From contig MU128915.1 of the NCBI GenBank assembly GCA_014904985.1, positions 255,415 to 319,414 on the forward strand: 64,000 nucleotides of DNA, given 5' to 3'. The notes below the pieces were generated by a model that had not been told where the DNA came from, did not search any database, and was given only the letters and a program-made list of their open reading frames with translations. Position numbers and translations under genes: made by a program. Source of the stretch: Hydnum rufescens UP504 (Eukaryota > Basidiomycota > Agaricomycetes > Cantharellales > Hydnaceae). Shown here piece by piece: positions 1 to 10,948 of this stretch (the first letter of the stretch is position 1; each line of letters opens with the position of its first letter).

Positions 1-212
1 ATGCAGAGATACAGGAACCGAGTACACCGCTCACCATCATGGAAGCAGACGGCTGGGGCCGATCTCCTGATGATGGACCACCTCCTAGTCCCGACAAGCG
101 TACACTTTACGGGACCGAAGTCGTTCCCGATAGCGAAAGGTTGAAGGGTGATGGAAAGCCAAGCGGGCGATCTGCAAATTTCCCCGAGGACGAGGACGAG
201 GAATGGATGTAA
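1..212 (+). CDS. 3' end of an unidentified protein-coding gene (partial)
   Basis: The third forward frame is open from base 3 to a TAA at 210-212. It encodes about 69 residues of a polar, proline- and acid-rich C-terminus that contains SPDDGPPPSPDKRTLYGTE and ends in EDEDEEWM. The gene enters from the left edge, so its domains lie outside the window. The tail looks intrinsically disordered and I do not recognise the family. It converges on the FMP25-like gene, with about 375 bases between the two stop codons. The reading frame is judged from its open length and non-random composition only. Confidence 0.5.
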   Translation, partial: AEIQEPSTPLTIMEADGWGRSPDDGPPPSPDKRTLYGTEVVPDSERLKGDGKPSGRSANFPEDEDEEWM

Positions 213-588
213 AATCATCTTCAGACTTATGATTTTATCGCGGCCTATCTGCATTACTAATTTGTTTTTGTGCATTGTCTTCATGTGTTCCACTTGTCGT
301 GCGTAACTTCAAATCTGCTCTTTATCCGTGGTCTGTACAAGTGAACACACTATCTTCATTTTCTCCGCCGATCGCGCCGCCCACACGCACGTAGCTATAA
401 TCGCTTCTTCATTGCCTTTTACTCTGCCATTACTTGACCACCTTTACTTGTCATCCATACATGTCGATTGGTTCGAACGGATTGAATGATTTTATTCCAT
501 TAAACCCATGTATGACTCTCTAGTTGATGATGAAGAATAGCGATTGTGAATGTCATTGTAACTGATGAACGTGAATTTGGATGACGTG
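213..588. other. Intergenic between convergent genes
   Basis: AT-richer sequence between the stop of the partial gene and the stop of the FMP25-like gene. It should hold both 3' UTRs and poly(A) signals. I see no gene or repeat. Confidence 0.5.
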
Positions 589-2594
589 CTATGTTGCTGG
601 GTGAGCCCGCCAGTAAACTACACTTGAATTCCATCCCGCTACAGGCCACTCTTGCACTTTCACATTACGCCCATACACTCTTCCACCCATGTCCCGCAGT
701 ACCTTCAGCCTTCCTTCCCGCAGCGCCATGCGGCCCTGGTTATCATCTTCTGCACCGCTTACGGGAGAGAAGTCTCGCACATAGGAAGGTTGGGCAATGC
801 TGGAGCGTTTACCGTTGCCAAGCTGGTATGTGCTATTCTGGCCCCACGTTAGGAGATTGCGGCCGCTTGAGAGGGATAAGAGAGCATGGCCGGTGGGAGA
901 CACAGAGAAGGATTGTGGACGAATTGCTTCCAGGGCGCCTCGCATTTCGTTGACTGCAACCGCTTTGGGTATCAGTATTGCTACCTGCATGGTGGAAGTG
1001 TTCTATGGGGGAACGACATACACGTCATGTTCCCACTGATATTTTTTACTTTTACTGGCGTTCCCTGGGCCTGGGAGTGTAGTCCATTTCCGAGAGCACC
1101 GTATTGACCCATGCCGCACGCGAAAATATCAATTACCGGAGTTGAATGTGGATCGGTAACACTCTCAGTAGTGAAATAGGCAATGTCTCCCCCTATATAT
1201 AGTATATGTGAACAACACACATATTTCGTTCCGTTGGGGAGAGCTTCACCTGCGGCAACATCGGTACATCTCACGGATGTACCAGAAGGGAATGCGCGTG
1301 ATAGCGGAATCTCAGTTGGTACGAATACACAGGACAAGGTTGTTGTACTACCGAGACCAAGTTGCCTAGGAGATTGCAGACGACCCAACCAATCAACTGG
1401 TGTAAAACCTGCCAGATCAACCATCATTGGAGGACTTACCCAAACTCGTTCGCTCCCCAGGTTAAAACGCCCCCATTTTCTTTGGTGAGGGCATAGCTGC
1501 TACGATCATTTGCTACGGCCTGGGCTATTCCAATACCTTTCAAAGCTGGTATCTCATACAATAATTTAGCGAGTGGCCGGTTTTCTGGAGGTGGGGTGAT
1601 GTCGCCAGAGTCGCTGGGCCTCGAAGAACGAGTCCAATTTGCCACTGGGTCCTGCTGGATCTTGGGAACCAATTCTACCTGAACGGCAGATGGCTTTGAT
1701 AGAGTTGGGTCTGAATCGAGCACTCGGATTTTACGAGTACCAAGTTGACCATGCGAGTTTGCGTTCAAAGTGATGGGATGCACAAATACACGACCTTTGG
1801 AGGTGACGGCCAAAAGATGGTCTCTACCTGCCGACACTGATATGAATCTTACATTATCTCGCGTCAGTTTATACGCCAACGATTCATATTATGAGGTCCC
1901 ACTTTTCTGCCCGAGTCAGGCCACCATCAGCTCTTAATTCATTCTTCGAATTACCGCCGCCAAGGAACGTAGGCGTCCATCGCGATAACCAGGACTCCTC
2001 GAGCTCTAGCGTCACAGGTTGGGACGCGGAGAGATCATATATTTTTCCGGAAGCAGAGAGCGCAAATACATTAGATGGAGAAATGGCGACACGGACAATA
2101 GCCTGAATTAACCTAAAACCATGAGATTTGGCATATGCGGCCGTAATTTGGCGAACCTTGCCCTTTAATGTGCAGGAAGGTGCATCTCCTAGTTGTGAAC
2201 CCCACTGATAAACATCTCCTGCAGCATCCACGGCCACAGCATGAGTCTCGTGAAGTGCTACATCGCGCAAAGCAACACCAGATAGACGTGATGCAGGGGT
2301 TGGAAAGCGCCAGACCTCTGTTCCAGATTCGCCTAGTAATTTGTAGGAATTCGAGCCCCAAGCATACGCTTTGAGCTCTTGGACAGTCTCCTCAGGCGAA
2401 ATGTCAGCACGGGGCTGTAGACCAGGCGGCCCGGGACGTTCGGTCTCCCCGCCCCATGCTGGTTTGGCATCATTATGGACGTAATCGGGAAGAAGAGAAG
2501 CAGAGACTAAGGCACCCCCAGCTACCAGAACCAGAGTCGTTCGCGTTCCCCCAGGCCATCGTCGGGGCAGGGCCCGTCCTGCAAGCCTGAACAT
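589..2594 (-). CDS. fmp25: FMP25-like RCC1-repeat protein of the mitochondrial inner membrane
   Basis: Four exons, read on the minus strand: 2594-1955, 1857-1440, 1365-1022 and 980-589. They join in frame to 597 residues. The N-terminus MFRLAGRALPRRWPGGTRTT is basic and followed by a hydrophobic stretch (LVLVAGGALVSASLLP), which fits a mitochondrial presequence plus one membrane span. At least five RCC1-type blades follow: YAWGSNSYKLLG, VYQWGSQLG, LTWGANEFGQLGLG, FACGMGQYGALGNG and LLTWGQNSTYQLGNGKR. Yeast Fmp25 is needed for early assembly of the bc1 complex; the same role here is inference. The ATG at 2594 was chosen because it precedes the presequence. Its start lies 56 bases from the start of the divergent complex I gene. 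The last intron's acceptor (981) could instead lie about 17 bases further into the exon. Confidence 0.85.
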
Positions 2595-2650
2595 TTTAAT
2601 TGGAGTGGCAGTCCACACAGGAACTTGCCGTGCTATTTCGGGTAGCTATC
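2595..2650. promoter_or_regulatory. Compact bidirectional promoter, FMP25-like / complex I 24 kDa
   Basis: Only 56 bases separate the two divergent start codons (2594 on minus, 2651 on plus). Both transcripts must therefore start within this gap or within each other's leader. No clear TATA box is visible. Both products are respiratory-chain proteins, so co-regulation is plausible but inferred. Confidence 0.6.
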
Positions 2651-3700
2651 ATGTCGCTTTTCGCTCGCGTTGCGCATCGAATCCCCTCGCCCTCGTCGAG
2701 GTCCGTGATAAGGGCGTTCTCATCCACTCCCAGGGCACGATCCGACCATCTCTTTGTTGTATGCAGTTTTACAACTTCCGAGGAGAAATATAGCTCACTT
2801 CCTGCGTTCCCATGTAGCACCGTGACACAACATACAACAACTCGAAAGTCAGTACGACGTTCTTGGAGGGACCGAACTGGAATTTAATGTCTTTTCTTAG
2901 ATCCCATTCGAGTATACGCGGGAGAATCTCAAGCGCGCTCAAGAGATAATATCTCGTTACCCCCCACAATACAAGAAGGCGGCGGTCATCCCACTTCTCG
3001 ATCTTGGACAGCGCCAGAACAAAGGGTGGACAAGCATAAGCGTCATGAACTATGTCGCGAAGCTTCTTGAACTTCCTCCCATGCGCGTGTATGAAGTAGC
3101 GACCTTCTACACAATGTTCAATCGGTGCATTTCGGATTCCACTCCGCTATTATATTTGGGTCCGCGCCTTACTGGGCGTATGTTATTTTCAGAGAGCCAA
3201 TAGGGACCAACTTTGTGCAGGTCTGCACCACGACACCTTGTATGCTTCAGGGATCCACGGAAATCCTTAATACCGTCACTGAGCATCTCGGTGGCCTTCA
3301 CCCTGGTGAGACCACTAAAGACGGAAAATTTACTGTTGTGGAGGTGGAGTGCCAAGGTGCTTGCAGCAACGCGCCCATGATGGCTGTGAATGATGATTTC
3401 TATGTGCGTCAACATGATCTGTTTTCCTTTCTTTCGGATCCCTTTCTGAATGAATTTTGTGCTGTTTTCAGGAGGACCTTACCCCAGAATCGACCCGCAA
3501 GATACTAGACGCATTCGCTGCTGGGAACAAGCCGAAACCTGGGCCACAGAGCGGCCGGCACACCAGTGAGAACTCGGCAGGATTAACTGCCCTCACTAGC
3601 AAAGTTCGTCCTAATACTTGATCCCTCCATGGAAACGATCCTGACGAGTTTGTTCCAGCCGTATGGTCCCGGCGACCATTGCTTACCCGAATTTAGTTGA
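2651..3700 (+). CDS. ndufv2: NADH:ubiquinone oxidoreductase 24 kDa subunit (NDUFV2/NuoE family)
   Basis: Six exons (2651-2758, 2818-2847, 2901-3124, 3193-3403, 3472-3603, 3659-3700) sum to an intact 248-residue frame. The protein starts with a basic, Ser/Arg-rich mitochondrial presequence. It then carries the thioredoxin-like [2Fe-2S] fold: [33 protein letters not shown], the Cys pair in [10 protein letters not shown], and the second Cys pair region [13 protein letters not shown]. These four cysteines bind cluster N1a. The subunit sits in the NADH-oxidising arm of complex I in the matrix. Length and motifs match the family. Exon 2 is only 30 bases. The gene converges on the permease, with 73 bases between stop codons. 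Confidence 0.95.
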
Positions 3701-3773
3701 CCAGGCAGTGTAATATTCCGCTTCATGACCAATATATTCCTCGAGCACCACTTGGAATGGGCTCCAAAAATGA

Positions 3774-5981
3774 TTAATAAATATGCCGAAAGATACTCCA
3801 GACGAATGATTTCTTGAGCCCTCTTGATTCTCGCTTGGCTAATTCTTGCTGCCTATCCTTTTCCCGCACCTGGTCGCCTTCACCCTCCTGCCAGACGGCA
3901 TCCGTGACTAGATCCACTTGGAGCAGAGGGACGAAATGCGGTCGCCGCGGCTTGAGATACAAGCGCTCATATATGACATAGCCACCATAGAACAATACAT
4001 ATAGTGCCACTCCGATGTAGGTCGCGACGATGTTCTATCGAGAATCACCGGTCATTGTTTAGTAATTGGGCCGACGGACGGTCACAGCCGTTATAGAACA
4101 AGAGCATTCACCTTTGGTGAGAACGGAGTTTGTTTGACGGCCGCATAGCCCTCTGCGATGAACATCAAGACCGCGAGGATAATGACAGTTATTGGAAGGA
4201 GAGGAAATAGCGGCTGAGTGTAAGGGAGATCTCTAAGCGAGCGACCTTGAGCGCGATAAGCGAGGCGAAAGCGCAACGACACGACGCCAATCGAACCCCA
4301 GACAAGAAGGGCCGAGATCCCGGTGAGATTCAGCAGCCACGCTAGCAAGAGCGAGGGGGTACTTCAGCACTGAAGAGAAGATAAAATTATGGGAGATACT
4401 GTCGTGACGCACTGAAGACCACTCCTTGACCCCATATGGTCGTCAGGAACGTCAAACACCCGGTGGCCAGGGAAGCCAGTAGGGCAGGAACTGGGACCCC
4501 CGACGCGTGACCCATCCGAATATTCGAGGTGCCTGGCCAGCGCGAGCCAGGCTGAGCATCATGCGAGAACTGGCATAGAAACAGGAATTGGCTGCGGACA
4601 GCACGGCCGTGAGGAGCACCGCATTCACTACATGTGAGGCAGGTTTAAACCCGGCGCGCACGAAGACGACGGTGAGAGGGGAGGCTGCCACATCGGAATC
4701 TGAATATATGAGGGGGCTTTTAGTCGTCCATCGCGTACATATGCAGGGCCCTCCGCACCGTAGGCAGCATTCAACAGCGTCGGATCCTTGTAGTTGATGC
4801 ACAACCCGATGGTCAAGATTGTGAGAATGTAGAAAAGTGTGATCCGAGTAAACGTCGCCTTAATCGCGCGAGGGACACTTTTGTGTGGATTCTCAGATTC
4901 TCCGGCAGCCACAGCAACTAGCTCGACACCCCCGAACGAAAAAAATGCGTAGACGAACGTTTGAGCAAAGGCAGAAAAGCCCCCGACGAATGCCTGGCCG
5001 TTCTGAAAGTTAGATAATCCAGGACCAGGGTGTCCTTTGACACCACCCCAGTCCCATATTAATCCGACGATAATAAAGAGCACCACGCTAAGATGTGTAT
5101 AATCTGAGTCTATGGCCTCTTTGAGGGCGGACAGGGAGACTTACAGAAGGACTTTAATAAGGGCCAGCCAGTACTCGGATTCACCATATACTCGAACATG
5201 GATTAACTGCAACGCAAAGACTGGTATAATGATGATGATGGCCCATTCCCAAGCTTGCAATTTGGGGGTCCAATACTGGAGAATAATAGCAGCAGCCGTA
5301 AGTTCGCTTGCTAGAATAGACTTCAGTATTCTGTCTCTGAAAGTTCAGCAAAAATTGGGATTACGCAGCGAGAAAGCCCTGGGTGAAATGCCCAAACAAT
5401 GAACAACATTAAATGCATGGCAGACAGGTGAGAATACAAATATACCATTGTAACCAATAACACCATCCTATGGTATTAGTTTGATATTAAATACAAGGAA
5501 GAAGAACTCTGAAAGTAACGGACCTAAGGTGAATCCCATCGCATCAGATACAAACCGGGTCCCGAAGACACTGAAGGCACCAGAGACAGGGATGAAAGAG
5601 GCCATCTCGCCTCTGTCCCTTGTCAACCCTCGTAACATCATGAAAGGGGAAAGTAGCTCACAAGCTGATTACGACAGCATAGACAAAAATGCCAACTATC
5701 ACATACGAAAGTAGAGCGCTTCCTGGTCCAGCAAGTGCGATAGATGATCCTGCGGACAAAAATATCCCAGTCCCAATCGTCCCGCCAATAGCTATCATCA
5801 TAAGATGTCGACTTCGCATGGAGCGAGAGGTCTGGTATTCTTCTTCATCGGAGCCTAGAAAACGTTTCCAAGTAGGGAGGTTTGCCGCAATAGGGGCATC
5901 GACGCCTGGAGACTCCAGTTCGGCCTTGAACGGGAACTCAGAATCGTCCACGCCCTTTCCAATGTCGTGCTGAAGGGACAT
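3774..5981 (-). CDS. Fungal amino-acid permease (YAT family), one frame break
   Basis: The N-terminal motif MMIAIGGTIGTGIFLSAGSS, followed by YVIVGIFVYAVV and LGEMASFIPVSGAFSVFGTR, is diagnostic of yeast-type amino-acid transporters with 12 membrane spans. Later blocks include GGVELVAVAAGESENPHKSV and DVAASPLTVVFVRAG. The start is the ATG at 5981. Exon 1 ends at 5662 and exon 2 runs 5612-5524; later introns are short GT-AG. The soluble C-terminus ends VWSIFRHIY. Reading passes from RIFGWVTRRG to GVPVPALL only if one G is restored in the run at 4497-4501 (C on plus), so the deposited frame is broken there. Introns near 5330-5460 and 4390-4420 are placed by best fit. The substrate cannot be told from the sequence. 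Proton symport at the plasma membrane is the family role. Confidence 0.85.
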
Positions 5982-6554
5982 AACGGTCTGAAATCGGCTC
6001 CCTGTAAAGAACCCCGAGAACTGATCATTGCTGGCCACCCGGAGCCGGCCGCTAGCATGAGTTACTGCATGTTTTGGGCAACATGGGGATGCAATCCGAA
6101 AACTCGACAGCGGGATAGACTCATATATGCAAGAAATTAATTTTCCGTCAGTGTTCGCCGTGTTTATCGTTGGACAAATCCCCAAACCAAGCGCCCATGC
6201 GGTGCCGGGACATGTCACACGTCACACTGGCCGTATCCTAAATGACCTTGTGCCACATGTCACAAGACCCCATATCATTAGTCATTAGATGTCACGAGTG
6301 AAAAAGAGCTGGAAACTGCGGGAAATGAGGCTAGAACTATGCCTAGTGCTTCTCTCGCCTGCACGCGAATCCCTGGGCACATAGAGGACATCAGCAATTT
6401 TTTTTCGGCATCCTCATCGCCCTGGTGATTCCACCATGTCCAGTAGTTTGACACTGTGCCACAGATCAGAAGTCTAGCACCACATTCTGGGGGCTGGGGC
6501 GATAGTTCTTGGGTCGACAGCCCCAGGGACTGACACCTCCATCAATGGTCTGGT

Positions 6555-6583
6555 GTCACACCCTCCAGATCCGGAGGTGTGAC
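6555..6583. repeat. Short inverted repeat (hairpin)
   Basis: The arms GTCACACCCTCC (6555-6566) and GGAGGTGTGAC (6573-6583) are complementary apart from one unpaired base and flank a six-base loop. It lies in a tract where GTGTCAC/GTGACAC words recur. Confidence 0.6.
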
Positions 6584-7069
6584 AGAAATTACGTAATATC
6601 ACGTGATATCAGTAAGACTGTTGTATATTTGGCGTCGCCTAGGTGAATTTGATCACTCCTAGCACTGGGATACGGGACAAGTCAGGAACTTCCTTTCCAG
6701 GAATCACAGAAAATCCACTCCAAGTTCGCTGAAATTCCTCTGATCTTTCGAAACATTACTTACAAGATTTCCCCACTTTTCCGCCCCCCAAATGCCGTAT
6801 CCATGCTATTATGCGACCTCAACCTGTGTTGGTGTTGAGTTGCACCATCCCATCTTTGTATCCGGATATAGATGCAGTAGATCTAACACAAGCTGCCAGC
6901 ATCTCTGATGGACACATAAGAGAGGCCATTTGCTTTGTTGTTCAATCTTCCCATCGCGAGGAGCATTATTCACAAATTGAAATCCAACAATGAACGGAAT
7001 GAGACAGGTCTGTGGCCACTGTTCATTTTCAGATTTGCAATAGCTGATGATTGTCTTTCTCGTAATTCT

Positions 7070-7453
7070 TCAAGTGCCCCTGGTGGAAGAACCAGGTGGA
7101 TGTAACCGGAGCATATCGTCATGGCACATGAAACACACATTTTCTCCATTACGTAAGCGACACTTGATTTCAAGTTCAACCTGTCGATGTAAAGACCGGA
7201 TAAATCTGGAGTACTGCAGAGACAGAAATGGTGGGATCGGGTGAACTTCTGATACATCCTTTATCGCAAAACCACGAATTCGAACTGCAGAACATTCCGC
7301 ACCCCATTTCAATCCCCGCAACTGACAGTCCGTCATATCATGGGGTACTCCTAGAGATTTTAAGTGGACACAGCTGCCAAGCCCAGCGTAGGCAGACGAG
7401 AGCGATGGACTGACTGGCGATATCGGATGTTCGGGTACATCCCTTGCCGACAT
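7070..7453 (-). CDS. Doubtful hypothetical ORF, 127 residues
   Basis: An ATG-initiated minus-strand frame of 127 codons. It has a Cys-containing segment (KCRLRNGENVCFMCHDD) but no family I recognise. It stands alone in a gene-poor tract, with no visible introns or partner exons. It may be a fragment of a decayed gene or chance. A homology search or transcript would decide. Confidence 0.2.
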   Translation of the reverse strand: MSARDVPEHPISPVSPSLSSAYAGLGSCVHLKSLGVPHDMTDCQLRGLKWGAECSAVRIRGFAIKDVSEVHPIPPFLSLQYSRFIRSLHRQVELEIKCRLRNGENVCFMCHDDMLRLHPPGSSTRGT

Positions 7454-8475
7454 GAGGTATTTATCTGGCTAGTGATATGCAATCGAAGTCATGAACAAGT
7501 ATGGCCATAGTATACCAAGGTCAGGAAGGTGATTCTGACCACGAGGCGTGAGGCTCCCGAATTACAACGACTGGTGGGGTAATTCCCTGCTACCGTAGGA
7601 ACGATCCGAAGGCTGGGACGATGGCGGCCCCCACGCCGATAACGTGGCCGTTTCTCCCGAATATTGTGGTGATTTTACCCATTACCGTGACTACGGAAGG
7701 GTAAAAGACACAAAAAATTTGGGGCATTGAAAGGGGAAGGCGTTGTCATCGGCTAGTGATATATCCTAGCTCTTGGCGTGAGATTGGACACTGTGTGAGA
7801 CAGCGGCTGTTTTGGATGTTGCTGGATTGTGCGAAATCCGGCCCCCTCAGTGCTAATTTGAGCGAACGATTACGACCTCGATGTTTTGGGAAGGGCTTGC
7901 ACTCCAGTTAGAAGGTGATTCCAAATGAAAAGTGAATTGAAAGATAGGTCCGCTCCGAAGAGCGGAAGTCGTGTGCGAGGGCATATTGTAACCTCACACA
8001 TAGGGGGGCCGGAGTTGATCCTGCTGTGCATGTACCCCTGGCACCAGTGTTGATCCGTTGCCAAAACTACCCTCAAGCTGACAAATCAATTCAATTCCTA
8101 GAGCTCTAAGCTCCATCTCCCACATGTTTTGCGTGCGACGACGGCGGTGGTGCTCTCGCTCTGGGCAGCCACCGGGCGTATAGGGTGGTCCTCATACACA
8201 GTGCGAGTCCTACCCCCTCTCATTATGTAAGCTCTCGACTTTGCATTGCTTCCGTACCCCATCCGCGGTCTTGTTGCACTCCGAATTCAAAAACTATTTC
8301 CTTACCCGATCTTTTACGTCCCGGCTGGACATTTCGCTCCTTTCGTTATTCTCTTTCCCTAGACTAATCTCGTCGGTCCATTGGCTATATTCCGCTCTCG
8401 TGTCTCGTTTCTGACCGTTCTTTGACCGTCCTCTTCGCTCCCTGTGCTCGTTCCTCCGTGCTTGCCTCACGATCC

Positions 8476-10948
8476 ATGCGTTCTCGAGTTCATCTCCCAT
8501 TTGCTGTGTTTCTCTTGTCATGCAACTTGTCTCTCATCGCTTCGCAAGTGCTTCCGCCTCCAGGCCAGCCCTCCAAGGCCGGCGTCCCACTCCAGTTCGA
8601 GATCGTGGGCAATTCTGGTGTTAGCGCTCAGCAAATGTTCCTCGGCACCGAAAACAAGGTGCGTCCCCCCCGACCTCCCCATCCATGTAGGAGTCCCCTA
8701 ATGCCTCTCCGGTCTATCTTGTCCGAATCAAGGTCTATATCGTCGACAAGACAGAGAACAATCCCTTACAGGTCGACGGACACCCTGCTTGGGGGTCTGA
8801 ATACGCTCTCGATACCAACGCAGTGAGGGCTATGTCCGTCTACTCTAACAGCTTTTGTGCTGGCGGTGCATCCCTCGGTGATGGACGCTGGATCAACGTG
8901 GGAGGCAATCAGGGCGTCGTACCAGGCGGCATTTCACCTCCCGGCGGTACCTATGGCGGACCTCCATACGAAGATTATGATGGTGGCCTGGCGTGAGCTT
9001 AATTGGAGAGAGCATGCCACCCATATCTTATGGTATACCTTTCTTCCTATAGGTTGCGCCTCCTGACTCCTTGTGACGACGGATCTTGTCAATGGATTGA
9101 TGATCCAAAGCAGTACATGACCACCCGTCGGTGGTATCCAACTGTGTAAGGAACATGTTTTTATTTGCCTTTGTCACTCTTTTCTCATGGACATCACAAC
9201 AATCTTCCAGCGAGCCACTGGAAGACGGATGCGTAATCATCATTGGTGGCGATCTTTACGGTGGATACGTTAATTCGGATGGTCAGAACAACCCCACCTA
9301 TGAATTTTTCCCCTCACGGGGTCCCCCCATTTTATTACCCATCCTTACTACGACTCTTCCCGCCAATCTATACTCTCTCACGTGGCTCCTACCCAGTGGG
9401 AGACTCTTCATTCAGACCAGTTGGGCGGCAGAGATTTACGACTACAAGAAACAACGCGAAATCCCTCTGGATAACATTCCCCAGTGCGCTATACAATTTC
9501 CCATCCACTGCGTCCGTTAATATTTACAGTGATTCCCTCTCGTCCTTCATTCCAGTGCTGTTCGGACGTACCCTGCCTCTGGTGCCTCCGTTATGCTCCC
9601 ACTTACCCCTGCGAACAATTACACTGCGAAAATACTGTTTTGCGGTGGCCAGGATCTGCAACCTGACCAATTCAACGTGAACTGGCCTATTGTCACGAAC
9701 CCAGCTGACACGTCTTGTGTGACAATTGAGCCTGAGGGTGACGCGAAATGGAAGGATGATGCCGTGTTGCCAGAAGCCCGAACAATGGGAAGTTTTGTTC
9801 TTCTTCCCGATGGAAAGATCTTCCTCGTTAACGGTGGTCGACTTGGTGCGTTTGATTCCTCGAAAGAGCCATACTCCTTACTCGATTGACCATTTCCTTT
9901 CTTGCAGGCACCGCCGGCTATGGGAATGATTCATGGGCTATTGGACATTCCTACGGGGATTCTCCTATTTATGCGCCTCTGTGAGTGCCGAGACACCTCG
10001 TCGACTGCATGTTTGCTATTAGATTGACACTAGCTCAATGTATTTCTAGAATATATGATCCTGACCCAAGTGTTCCGGTGAGCCAAAAGCTCAGTCGTGA
10101 TGGCATTACCCCCAGCACCGTTCTCCGACTCTATCACTCCAGTGCCATTCTTCTTCCCGATGGTACGAAAAACTCATTCACGAAGTACTTAACATCTGAC
10201 CCATGTGTTTGGTCTCTAGGTTCGGTGTTTATTTCTGGTTCGAACCCCAACCCGGATTACACAGTCGGTCCAGACGTCAAGTACCCAACAGAGTATCGGA
10301 CGGAACGATTCTACCCGTCGTACTATAACTCGACACGTCCACAACCGACTGGCTTAATCAACCCAATGGGATATGGAGGATCGTACTTCAATGTCAACCT
10401 GACCAAGGCAGATCTTCAGGGTAGTGTGGCAAATGTGAACTCGACCAAGGCTATCATCATCCGAACTGGATTCTCCACACACGGGATTGTGAGTAAAACA
10501 TTGTTTAATACTCTCTTTGGGTGACGACGCGATCGTTCAAAACATGAACCAATAGGCCATGGGCCAAAGATATATCGAACTTGCCACATCGTACACTGCT
10601 AACTTGGATGGTTCGGCGACGCTCCACGTTTCCCAGCTCCCACCGAACCCAGCGATTTTCCCCCCTGGGCCAGCTATGATTCACGTCGTTGTCAACGGTG
10701 TACCTTCCGTGGGAAAACTAATCATGGTCGGGAGCGGTAAACTCGGAAACCAAACCTCACAGCCCGTGACGGCTCTCCCTCCAAATTTTGTCCCTGTGGC
10801 AATCGTCAGCACAACAGCGGGTGCCACCCCATCAGCCAACCCCCATAATGCCAACGGAGGCACCGGGAACTTACATGCATCGGGGGTATGGTCTACGATT
10901 TCGTGTCTTGTTGCTCTGGTGGCTGGTGCTGCGCTTCTCTCAGCATGA
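8476..10948 (+). CDS. Glyoxal oxidase / copper radical oxidase, GPI-anchored type
   Basis: Nine exons (8476-8658, 8733-8992, 9053-9145, 9211-9483, 9556-9845, 9908-9980, 10050-10162, 10220-10488, 10556-10948) give an intact 648-residue frame. A signal peptide (FAVFLLSCNLSLIAS) leads into the beta-propeller. The radical-copper site is recognisable: the Cys of NSFCAGGASLGDGRW (thioether partner), the Tyr of RRWYPTV, the Tyr-His pair of VLRLYHSSAILLPDG and the His of FSTHGIAMGQRYI. The C-terminal domain carries the Glu/Asp-poor FPPGPAMIHVVVNG block. The tail ends in a Gly/Ser/Thr-rich linker and a hydrophobic stretch (LVALVAGAALLSA), as in GPI-anchored members. The family oxidises aldehydes or alcohols to acids with release of H2O2, feeding extracellular peroxidases. 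Substrate choice here is not predictable. Confidence 0.93.

Larger units (their letters stand above)
5982..8475. other. Gene-poor intergenic region, 2.5 kb
   Basis: Contains the promoter of the permease on the left and of glyoxal oxidase on the right. It also holds a small doubtful ORF (7070-7453, minus), several GTGTCAC/GTGACAC words between about 6210 and 6590, and a hairpin at 6555-6583. I see no further supportable gene. Confidence 0.5.
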
